Source: Apostichopus japonicus (Eukaryota > Echinodermata > Holothuroidea > Aspidochirotida > Stichopodidae). Taken from it: a DNA stretch of 64,000 nucleotides. Location of the stretch: the NCBI RefSeq assembly GCF_037975245.1, contig NC_092576.1:27541611-27605610 (forward strand), read 5' to 3'. Positions within the stretch are counted from its first letter, which is position 1. Each line of letters opens with the position of its first letter. The notes beneath the pieces are model-generated. The model was not told the DNA's origin. It was given only the letters and a program-made list of their open reading frames with translations, and searched no databases. Of the stretch, positions 37,290 to 47,800 are shown in pieces. Both the position numbers and the translations under genes were made by a program.

Positions 37290-38300
37290 GTTAGAAACCA
37301 CCATCGATTCCAGAAAATACACACACAGCTTGCTACCGTCGGTAATTGACACTAGTGAACAGTCTATACATACCGCTACGGTCAATACCCACAACACAGT
37401 GTACATAGCAGCGATGGACATCGCAGGTCCAGCTAAAGATAACAAGGTATCACGTTTCTGCATTTTGTATCGACAAGAAGAAAACTTCACTTGCAAGCAA
37501 CGGAAAGTTAACTATTTCATAGCGCGACACGCGGTGTGGGGCAATGCTTTTAACTACCCAAACCCTAACAAAATAAAATTTAAAAAAGAAATCGTTTTTA
37601 GACGGTAAAAAATATGCAATTTATGAAAGCTTTCTGCGTTAATTTATACAGTCGTGAAAGGGTTGTGACACTCATTAACATTAACAAACGAATAAATTAT
37701 GTTTTTGGTTTTTATGTTGTGCTGCTGACATTCTGTATTAATTCATACCGTCGTAAAAGTTATATAATAGAGTTTTAAAAAGTTTATAAATAGATATAGA
37801 TATATATGTATACATAACAAATAGGGCATTAGAAATCACAATATACAAACACGTCTCACTATACATTGCGTCATTCAAGTTATTGGCACGCTCGTACCTT
37901 CTTTTTCAAGTTAGCCGTTTCTAGCTAAAGAACTTTCAGGTAAGTTATTGATGCTCATTTTCTCTTTTTTTTGTGTGGTTGTAATCATGTTTACTGGCAA
38001 GTCGATTACTATTTCACAATTATTAAAAGCAAATCTAGCTTCAGTGATCATAGCCAATGTTCGCCTTTCAATAGCAATAACATCGAGAGAGAGAGAGGAC
38101 TGTCTAGGGGCAAGTCAGGAGAATGTAAACGAATTAATTTCATGAAACTCGCAGCATGCAGATCATTTCAGAGACAGTATTTACAGTTCAGTGGCTCTCT
38201 CTCTTACTTTTTCGTAGACGTTCTGAAGTTGCTTGGCATCAATAAGTGACATTTGTGCCAGATATTGTTGTAGAAAAAGACGGTTGTGTGCGTTTGATTT
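37290..38300. other. region between LINE and LRR gene; contains first copy of a duplicated flank
   Basis: 37,615-37,930 is the first of two direct copies flanking the LRR gene. The plus-strand ORF at 37,261-37,608 has no domain and starts inside the LINE tail, so it is not called. A promoter for the LRR gene would lie here; no clear element is seen. Confidence 0.4.
37615..37930. repeat. direct repeat, upstream copy (partner at 41,335-41,590)
   Basis: Shared blocks include CTGCGTTAATTTATA, GTTGTGACACTCATTAACA, TAACAAACGAATAAATTAT and GTATTAATTCATACCGTCGT, in the same order in both copies but with different spacing. This copy directly precedes the LRR gene. Confidence 0.75.
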
Positions 38301-38401
38301 GATTGTGTTTCATCTATGGTATAAGCAAAAATACCCAAATGATAGTCTCGTATCATTTGGAAATTTATCAATTTTTCAACCTAGCACGGCGAAACGACAA
38401 C

Positions 38402-39831
38402 ATGGAGACGGTAAACATTCAGTTGGCTTTACTGATCCTCGCGTCCAGTGTCCAGGGGGAACCTTGTCCGCAAACCTGTCGGTGCTCTTACGGTAGTATC
38501 TTCTGTGACGGAGACAGAGACAACATCACTACAATCTTTCCGATAAACCAATCCTATTCTTGGCCAAGCTCGCTTTTTGTGTCTGATACGGACATTCCAA
38601 GTCTTCAGTCAGGACAGATTGTCCTTCCATTTATGCCCAATCTTTTCTCGTTGAACCTTCCCCACAATCAAATTTGGGCTGTGAATGAATCGCTGATTGG
38701 TAACAATTCACACATCTCCTATCTGAGTCTAACGTACAACAACTTGACAAGGATTCCGACGGAATTGCTGCTAGTTCTAGAAGATCTCGAGAGTGTTTAC
38801 TTAGATTGGAATCAAATCGTTTCTGTGCCACCGTTCGCTTTCCACATGAACATGAAACCTCTCTCTCTGTCCTTGACGTACAACAAGATACATACAACCA
38901 CACCTGACTCATTCAGAGGGTTAGAACAGTTAAGAGAGTTACAACTGTTTGGTAATATCTTAAGCGATTTTCCTCTTGATGAACGTATACATGGTTCACT
39001 TACAAACTTAACGAGTCTACATCTCCACGAGAATGTTATGTCCAACATAATATTAACGGTTAATGAATCATGCTTTTCTTCAAGTTTGCTGAGAGTCATT
39101 TCCTTCAGGTTCAACAGGCTTAATCGTTTAGAGAAAAATGCATTCTGTGCTTTTAGAAACCTTAACTCTCTGCTCGTGATAACACCATACTTGAAGTAGA
39201 TGATTTGCTGTTTGGAAGTGAACCACATCATTTAGAGGTTTTGACTTTGCGCAATAATTCCTTAAGTGAAATTCCTACGCAACTACTACTGCATTTGCCT
39301 GACATGCGTTTATTATCGTTACGCGCGAACAAAATCACGTATGTGCCGAAAAATGCTTTCGTAAGTAACGATCGCTTAGCTACCGTTTCTCTGTCACATC
39401 ACTGGATAGTTTCGCTAGACATTTCATCCCTCCAAGGACTAAATAGTCTTGACCTGCTTGATCTGCAAGGAAACAACTTGACCAGATTACCCGAGGGGTT
39501 ATTTGACCCTGTCGGGGACTTCGGCATCGACTTGCGTGATAATCCTTGGTTTTGCGATTGCAAAATTATATTCCTTAAGACCTGGATCTTGAGAAGTCAA
39601 TATTTTCGACATGAAATGTTATGCGATAATCCGATCGAATATCGTGGTATAGATGTGAACGCGTTACCGTTTATTCCATGCGTAGCGACGACCAGTAGGC
39701 CTACTGTAGTCATGGATACGTCGGTTGCTTTAGTAACATGGAGCTTAGCAAACGACGCACACTATAATAACGGTTCACCAGGCCCTTGCTGTATGTATTG
39801 TTATGTTCCTATTCTTTTCGGTCAGAATTGA
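38402..39831 (+). pseudogene. secreted LRR protein with apparent HYR start; frameshifted
   Basis: The chosen start (38402) gives a signal peptide, METVNIQLALLILASSVQG. Next comes an LRRNT cap (CPQTCRCSYGSIFC) and about ten LRRs with the L-x-x-L-x-L-x-x-N-x-L pattern, for example LTSLHLHENVMSN. A frame change near 39,178 separates the first part (ends 39,199) from the second (from about 39,180), which continues LEVLTLRNNSLSEIP, more LRRs and an LRRCT cap (NPWFCDCKI...C...C). The tail DTSVALVTWSLAND looks like the first strand of a HYR domain. A GTATGT donor at about 39,791 suggests later exons existed, but none is seen downstream. LRR-HYR proteins are typical secreted or surface recognition molecules. 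The frame change is a real lesion or an assembly indel; I cannot tell which. Confidence 0.7.
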
Positions 39832-39910
39832 ATAGTAAGTATTCAAACACATATCTTCTACAATACGTAGATACTAAAGGAAAACATAAATTGTGTTTGC
39901 TCATGTTTCG

Positions 39911-39985
39911 GTGTCGAAGACTTTAGCATCAATTTGCATGATAACCCTTGGTTTTGCGATTGCAAAATTATATTCCTTAAGACCA
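39911..39985 (+). pseudogene. second, partial LRRCT copy
   Basis: About 73 bases here closely match 39,509-39,582 inside the LRRCT of the preceding gene, including CTTGGTTTTGCGATTGCAAA and ATTATATTCCTTAAGACC. Flanking sequence is unrelated on the right. It is a relic of a tandem LRR gene or a small duplication. Confidence 0.75.
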
Positions 39986-39989
39986 GGCA

Positions 39990-41334
39990 ACCGATACTCA
40001 TAGCTAGTACAGTAACTACTGTTCATGTTCCACAACCGTGCATCAGTAACTACTGCGCTGTGTTCGTAACACGGTAACAGGTGTTACAGGTGGCACAGTA
40101 ATTACTGCAAAGCTGTTATACGTTCCCATTTAAGACAAAGAACAGCGCGACTGGACAAGGAGTCTGAGTATTTGACGTGGTAAACTATTACTATATTAAG
40201 GCCTATTTTAGACGTGGAGCTACCCATAAGGCTAATCTAGGTTCCTCCTCCCCCACACTCGGTCCCATTTTGTGTATCTGTTTTGTATCTATTTGAGACT
40301 TGCACACAATCACCTGTCCGTGAATAATGTTTCAATCAAATGGATTTACTAATACGATTTTAGAAAAAAAGGTTAGGCTATTATCTGAATCTCGCATGCA
40401 GTATAAAACTAGGGAGTAGTCTTCGTTTCCCGCCGCCGCGCCTTTTCACCTTTCGGACTCGTAGTTCAACGTGTAACAGGTTTGCAGTAATTACCGTGTC
40501 ACTTGTAACACAATATTTTTTTGGGTAAAATTACTCATGTTTATGATCCAATAAACTTTTTCTTAATTCATTGTAAATAGTATATTTTCAGCTGTAAATT
40601 AACTAATAGCTACCCCGGTTGCAACGATTTTTTAGTTAGAATGAAATACATTATGAGGGTTGAAAATTACATTGCTTCAAAAAGGAACAGCTCACGAAAT
40701 AAACGACTAAGATATAGAAGATATAGGAAACTCAGAGCATGTTTATCATACTTTATGCCAATGGCTGATAATTAAAATTATACACTGTCTTTTGTTGGCT
40801 TCGGTCATTAAATTAACCCCTAGTATGCCTAATCTATGTTGTTATACCATTAATCGAATAAAATTGATTATTGTTTACAATGTTATGCTTTCATTACTTT
40901 ACAATAAAATTATATAACGATATGATAGATGTTATTACCACCGCACTGTACTACAAATCACGTGAATAAATGATGGGGGAAAAAAATGAAAAAACATTTC
41001 ATTGGAATGATGATATCAATTGAATATCCAAGTAAAATTGTAATATTTCTAAAGGTCTTAGTCACCCTTATCTTTTGTATTTTTTTTATTGTACACTTGT
41101 TTAGTACAGCAGTTATACTGTTCTAAGATTCAACCGTTATTCGTCTTACAGAACACGAGTCTATCTCGATGGCATGTTTATGGTATTGTCACTGGTAGCC
41201 CATTTCAACCTCGGTTTTGTTTTCTACGTTTGTCCTCTTGAGACGGAATCTGGCCTTTTTTAAATATAACCAAAGCCTAACAAACTGACATGTGAAAAAA
41301 CAGAAAATCGTTATGAGACGGTTGAATTATGCCG
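39990..41334. other. no gene recognised
   Basis: AT-rich, with short repeated GTAACTACTG and GTAACAGGTG motifs at 40,000-40,110. No downstream HYR exon for the LRR gene could be read. Confidence 0.4.
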
Positions 41335-41590
41335 TTTTTAAAAGCTATCTGCGTTAATTTATAGTCGTGAATGGTTGTGACACTCATTAACAGTAACAAA
41401 CGAATAAATTATCACTGACAATTTGCTTATAGGCTTACTTTGCTCTGATAACTTCATGTATTAATTCATACCGTCGTAAAGTTTTGATGACAATACGTCA
41501 CGAAATAAAGCCCATCGTAAAACATAAAAATGCTTCATTTAAGTTATTGTCAGGCCTGCACCTTCATTTTATATTTAAGCAAAGAAATAT
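41335..41590. repeat. direct repeat, downstream copy (partner at 37,615-37,930)
   Basis: Carries the same ordered blocks as the upstream copy. No LRR gene follows this copy. Confidence 0.75.
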
Positions 41591-41599
41591 ACCTTCGGG

Positions 41600-42350
41600 G
41601 GTTTTCCCAATTAAATTGCAATTAAATAGAAATAAAAGTATAGCCACCTTATAACTATAGAAATGCCATCACAAAAATAAAACGATGTTCACTGAATTAA
41701 TAAACACACAGCCCGAATCGCGCTGTCATCGGCTCTAGGATGATTTGCTATGTTTTACCACTGTTACGAGGGCCCATTGTAGCCTAACGCTAATCACTGC
41801 TAGTGAGAACCTAATGTTATAATATAGAAAGTATTTGAAATTGCCTACGTGATAAATCAATATTTGAGAAATTAGGTCGGGTTACCGTGTCAGATATCGA
41901 TACCAAGATTGATTCTACACTTCCATTCAGAAGTTTGAAGAGGACTTTGCTGTGAATACAGTTTTTCAGTCTTTATTTCGGAGAAGGTGAAGAATTTCTG
42001 TCTCTGTTGAGGAAGTTCGTTACGCCAGGAGTTGGTGGCTATAAAGCTGATTTTGGACTGACTCTGGTAATATTTAGTCGGCGAGAAGTTCAACTTGTGC
42101 TTCACTCGATTGTGGCTGGAAGTCCGTCTTCTATTTTGGAGCATCGCCCGAAAGAAGGTGACTGCTGTTTCTGGGATCGCGAGAAACTTCGCCGAGGACC
42201 AGTAAATTTCGCGGTACAACGGACCGAGAATCGTCGTCATCAAGGTCGTGGCCGCTGAGGGATATCGCCGTTGGAAGAGACCAGCGTGTTTTAAAGTGTG
42301 TCCTATTTTGTTAAGTTTGTGAGTAATTTTCTATATATTTGTAATTACCA
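41600..42350. other. unrecognised sequence
   Basis: Overlapping ORFs of 80-117 codons at 41,890-42,260 on both strands have no domain that I recognise. They may be part of the neighbouring retrotransposon. Confidence 0.3.
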
Positions 42351-42351
42351 C

Positions 42352-43260
42352 TTATTGTTGTTGATTCAAACTCCATTGTTCAATATAGTTTACGTTCTCA
42401 CTCAAATTCTCTAGACTCGTCAATTTGTCTGTGTTCCTTACAGAAACGAACCCAGGCTTGTGTCTCGTTAAAATTAATTTTCGAGACCTCTCGCATTCAA
42501 ACGTAACACTACCAATAGTACGGCTGGCAGCCCTTACAACCTTTTCTAATTTAATCGAAGAATCCTTTGTAAGCAGCCCGTAAAAACAAATAATACTAAA
42601 AGTCAGCACGCTTTGTATCACTGACTGGTAAAAAGTACAAGAATAGTGTTGTCGATATTAAAATATTTCAGTTTACGTAAAAAGTACAATCGTTGGCAAG
42701 CTTTTGATCTAATTGCATCAACCTGGTCTTTGAAGTTAAGTTTACAGTCAATGATAGTACCTAGATATTTATAGCGGTGCACCTTTTCGACAATCTCATC
42801 ATTAACCCTGATTTGAGCATGATCATGTGGCTGTTTTCTGAAGTCAAATACTATCTCCTTAGTTTTTTTGCCATTCAATTTGAGGTAGTTTTGGTTGCAC
42901 CAAGTAACAAAATCTTTGATTTCCTTCTCATACGGAGCAATAACATCGGTTTGCAGTTAACCGGTTATCACGGTATCATCAGCATATTTAATAATAGAAC
43001 AGATATCGTGTTTACTTCTGCAATCGTTAGTGTATAAGCAGAAAAGGACAGGAGATAGACAGCATCCCTGAGGGGCACCAGTACTAACGGATCGAACATC
43101 AGAGCAAATGCCATTAAATTCAACAAACTGTGGTCTGTCTCTTAAATAGTTTTAGATCCACAACAGTAACCTGCAATTTACACCCATAGCTAACAGTTTA
43201 TTAATTAATAAGTGCCGCTGAATGGAGCTGAAGGCACTCGAAAAGTCAACAAAGAAAGAA
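42352..43260 (-). pseudogene. dead non-LTR reverse-transcriptase fragment
   Basis: On the minus strand, in order: FVDFSSAFSSIQRHLL, an in-frame stop after LLLWI, then STGAPQGCCLSPVLFCLYTN, the catalytic IKYADDTVI followed by a stop, then VHRYKYLGTIIDCKLNFKDQ and LTFSIICFYGLL...LEKVVRAASRTIG. This is the RT-to-thumb order of CR1/L2/Rex-type elements, different from the L1/Tx1-like LINE at 33 kb. Stops and frame breaks show it is inactive. Confidence 0.8.
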
Positions 43261-43274
43261 AGAAAGAAAATAAA

Positions 43275-44440
43275 CTAGAGCACCAATGGTGCAGAAGCTC
43301 ATACCTTTTCGAGCTTAAAAATGTAGGGCCCACAAAACTTTATGGCCCACCAAATTTCAGATTCCACCAATTTTGGGCCTAGAGGGATAACCCCCCCCCC
43401 TCTGTTAGCAGAATCCTGGCCACACCACTGGCTATAATTCCTATTTTCCCCCCTTTCAATCCTATTTTACCCACTCTCTCAAACAATACCACTGACCTAC
43501 CCTATTAAACTTTCTCCCCTCTACCTGAGCAGACCTGAAGCACTCCTTGCCAAATTTTGGCTGGCTGCATACTTACCTCAGGCTCAAAGACTTCTAAGAA
43601 TCGGCAAGTGCTGATTGGCTATAGGGCTCTCATGCTTACAGTTCAACAGTTAATAACAACTCCCAATACTGCTTTGATTCCACTAACAGCCTCTGCAGAG
43701 CTTAACCACGAATGTAAACAAACACTGCAGAGACTGGGAGACAAATTAAAGGAAAAAGGTGAAGGCTCAGATTTTTCTAAACGATGGGGATTAATTGTAA
43801 TTAATTAACTTTTGACCTAAAGTTATTAGGCATCACCTTATTCATACACAATCCAACAATCATCAGTTAAACTTTGAATATGATCCATCAAAATCTTGAG
43901 GAGATTGAGATATTTGAAAATATTACAAAGAATGACCCCCGATGACCCCCTAAATGACATTTGACATCAATTTTCCGAACACCCCTCGTAATCCTCATCC
44001 CGAGGAACGTAGTGACTAAGTTTCATTATAACTGGCCATACACTGTACAAACAGGAGCAATTTGAAAATATAGGGCCTCGGCCCGGGCCACAAAAGACCC
44101 CTAGTTGATCTTTGATCTCAAATTCATGAACACCCTGAAGGTAAAACTTCCATAGTACTATCGTGACAAACCCTCAACATTGTACCATGGAATCTGTAGG
44201 AGAAGAAGCATTTTGCGTATTTCCACAAAATGGCCCATTACGGCCCACAGGTGACCTTTGACCCCAAATTTCGGACCATCTCTGATGGCCCTTTACCCAA
44301 TGGTCCTCGTGTCCAAATTTCATGAAATTCCATCAAACACTGAGCGAGTGGGAGCGGTTTTACCAATTGTTGACGGATAGAGTGATAGACGCCGCACTGT
44401 AACAATAGCTCACACCAGCATGCTGGTATGAGCTAATAAA
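43275..44440. repeat. dispersed repeat with terminal hairpins
   Basis: The left end has GCACCAATGGTGC then AGAAGCTCATACC. The right end has a near-palindrome at about 44,407-44,436 (AGCTCACACCAGCATGCTGG). The interior repeats phrases such as GTGACCTTTGACCCCAAATT and TTTCATGAAATTCCATCAA, with C-rich runs and no coding potential. It looks like a non-autonomous element, class unclear. Confidence 0.5.
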
Positions 44441-44675
44441 CAGAATTTGTGGTAAAGAGAAACAAAGAATGCAATGAAAGAGAATCCACAGTCTTGAGTC
44501 GACCCTGTGTGTTTCAACGCAACCTTTTTTGGCTATCGTGCTTTTCCCTCTGATTCTTAAAAGAGTTTCCTCTCACTCAAAAGCGAGCATCTAGTCAGCA
44601 AAAACCTCCAGATAGGTCCCGCAAGCAGGACAGCCCTACTCGACTGCTTTAATCTCATCCCTTTAATCTAATCCC

Positions 44676-44861
44676 TCACACCGATAGAGAGCCTTCCCTG
44701 AAGTTTGTTTTTCCGATCAAACAATTGACCAGAGCCGGTTTGTTGTTTTTGCTGTCCTCTTTGGCCTTCATTAGGGTTTCCTTGATTCCTTCTGTTGTCT
44801 CCTCGCTGAGACGGTAACCGGTACCGCCGTAGCCTATTGCGACTTTGTCGTAGTCGCAGAA
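44676..44861 (-). CDS. ILVBL: ILVBL last exon
   Basis: Acceptor CTCTACAG, then [39 protein letters not shown] and REGSLSV, stop TGA at 44676-44678. This is the usual ILVBL C-terminus (VN-x-LIG-x-T-x-FR-x-GS-x-x-V), 61 residues in phase 0. Confidence 0.92.
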   Translation of the reverse strand, partial: FCDYDKVAIGYGGTGYRLSEETTEGIKETLMKAKEDSKNNKPALVNCLIGKTNFREGSLSV

Positions 44862-47800
44862 CTGTAGAGGACGACGAGAGAAGAACAAACACATATTCAA
44901 GAGTTTTCTGATCAGAAAGGTATGTTAAAAACAAAACTTTGCAAAGGATGTGTTTCATTGTATAATACAGTGCTGGTGAAATTTACTTTACCACCTCACA
45001 AAGACTGCTATGTATGTAACCGTTGAGTGGCCTGACTGGTCTGTTAACAAATTGTTATCGGTAAATATTTTCAAAACTTGTGTCTTCTCTTTGACCAGCT
45101 GATCGGCATATCGACCACTGGCTATTTATCAAAATCCAAACTGAGGCTAAAGAAATGGGTTGTTTAGGGCAGATTAATGAATCGTCACAAGTAACAAGAA
45201 GTGGCTTTGTTGTGCCAAAAAAAATGTTCAATATTGGTTTGCTGTTATCGGCAACGAGGCTAAATTTTACAAAAAGATACCGATACACCATCAATGATGC
45301 AAATATCGGTGCATACAGACACAACACAATCAGTGTTCTCATAGGCGTAGGAGGCAGGGGGACTGGGAGGGGGGCTGCAGCCAATCGGGCAATATGCCTG
45401 GAATTTTTTGGGTACCTACTGAAAGAAAAGTAATTTGCACTGTTTTTTCAATGGTTAAACTTATATTATTATTATTATTATCATTATTATTGTAACGACT
45501 TCCCCAATAATTATAACCAATATGGAAGGGAAATAACAGGGCAAATGATTGTATGTTATTGGTGTGCGATGTTATAACCGATACATGCCCTAATGATATG
45601 CACATTAACATGATGAACACCAACCACTACCTCCCCCCACTCCCTGCAAGTTTATGAATGATGAAATATCAATGTCTTTTTTTCTCCCCTTGCCAAACTG
45701 TTTCAAAGACAAAACCAGAATGATAATACTGAGAGTAAACTCACCGTCAAGTCACAAGCCACCCTGGTGCTGAAGATCTTTTCTTGGTCTCGTACGATCT
45801 GAGTCCAGCAGGCGTCGTTACCGACCACCGCTATCACCGGTATCTTATGTCTACTGAAGGTGTCAAACTCGGCCACGCTGTAACCCAGGGTCCCGTCCCC
45901 GTAGATGATCCAGACCTCGCAGTCTGGTCGACACAACTTGGCACCGAGAGCGAAACCGCCACCCACTCCCAGAGTGCCAAAGGTTCCGGGTCCAGCCACT
46001 TCAAGGGTCCACGGGGCCTAGAGGGAAAGAAGGTTAAACGATTTAGGGATACTAAGATTTAGGAATGAAGTAAAACAGAGAATATTATACAGATACTAAA
46101 CCATTACAAACAGGATATCTATGATTGGCTGTTGCAATTGGTTACCGCTTGCGAGAAGATATGAACCCATGTATTATTTGCCGTATTGTCACTCTGACGA
46201 GCTATTGATCGAAGTAACAGCGTAGCATTTTGTGGTTAATAATTCATGCATCACTTGTGTTGGGACAAATATAGATGTCACTTTCATCAGCTCTGTTTGG
46301 ACTAATGTTAAATAATGTAAGAAGGACAACCTTTATAGATCACTGGCATACAATACTCAAGACTGTATTGTTGAAGTAACAAGTATATTTTTCACCATTC
46401 AAACCAAGGGTGCGTGCATGCAGCTGTTTAATTCAGTGAGAGACGTTTTTATTAGACTGTTCACACCTCTCAACCCACCTCACCTCAAGAAACTACCCCA
46501 TGTGAAGATGTTAACTGTACTACCAAATGTGTACACTTAAGTAGACTTGAATAAGCTGAAGTAAGTCCACCTCATCCCCACCTTCAAAGTACAGTAACTC
46601 CTCTAAGTGTTAACTGTTCAACCTATAACATCAAAGCAAATACTGCTATGACAATGATTTAGAGACACCACACCACACCCACCACAACCCCTCCAACCTC
46701 AAGTAATTCAATTTAACTATCTAAACTTCACTAACTGTGAATCAGACCATACAGTAGAACTCTCTTTTCCTCTTAATAATTTCCTTAATTTCCTTTTCTA
46801 AATGAATGTCACTTTATTTTCTCCTACCTGAGGATGTCACTTTATTTCCTCCTACCTAAGGATGTCACTTTATTTTCTCCTACCTGAGGATGTCACTTTA
46901 TTTCCTCCTACCTGAGGATGTCACTTTATATCCTCCTACCTGAGGATGTCACTTTATATCCTCCTACCTAAGGATGTCACTTTATTTCCTCCTACCTAAG
47001 GATGTCACTTTATTTCCATCTACCTGAGGATGTCACTTTATTTCCTCCTACCTGAGGATGTCACTTTATATCCTCCTACCTCAGGATGTCACTTTATTTT
47101 CTCCTACCTGAGGATGTCACTTTATTTCCTCCTACCTGAGGATGTCACTTTATATCCTCCTACCTGAGGATGTCACTTTATATCCTCCTACCTGAGGATG
47201 TCACTTTATATCCTCCTACCTGAGAATGTCACTTTATTTCCTCCGACCTGAGGATGTCACTTTATTTCCTCCTACCTGAGGATGTCACTTTATTTCCTCC
47301 TACCTGAGGATGTAAGCTGCGCTGCCTACAAAGTCCCCTCCGTCAGCTACTATGATGCTCTCCTCGTCCATCGCCTCCTCCACCTGGTAGAGGACCTTAA
47401 GAGGATTCAGGAAATGATTCACTTTATCTTCAGCTTTCTTCCTGGAATATTAAAACCAAAATACAGCGATTAACGCTTAAATACCCTAAAACGTCATCAG
47501 GCGCGTAGCCAGGGGGGGGGGGTGGGATGGGACGACTCACCCTTGAGCATTTTTTTTTGTAAGTTTTTATGACATCACTAGTAATTTCAAACTAGAAAAT
47601 GCTTAGATGCAACTTGCAAGGCCTGGGAAGTGCCATTTTCAGCGATCTGGGAGGCATTTTCGGCCCAAATTTTCTTGTTTGAATCGCGCCAACTCATGGT
47701 GGTGATACGCTTAGATAGCTTCCAATGCTGAATCTACGGCTCCGATAATTCGCCTCCAGGTTTGCCCCTCCCTTGGCAAATTCTTCGCTACGCGCCTGAA

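Noticed and set aside
37261..37608. 115-codon plus-strand ORF after the LINE
   Set aside because: It begins in the LINE 3' tail, has no domain and overlaps the duplicated flank; treated as chance.
46804..47311. Regular 28-bp repeats that could be mistaken for a CRISPR array
   Set aside because: Head-to-tail units without unique spacers, in an animal intron; it is a minisatellite.
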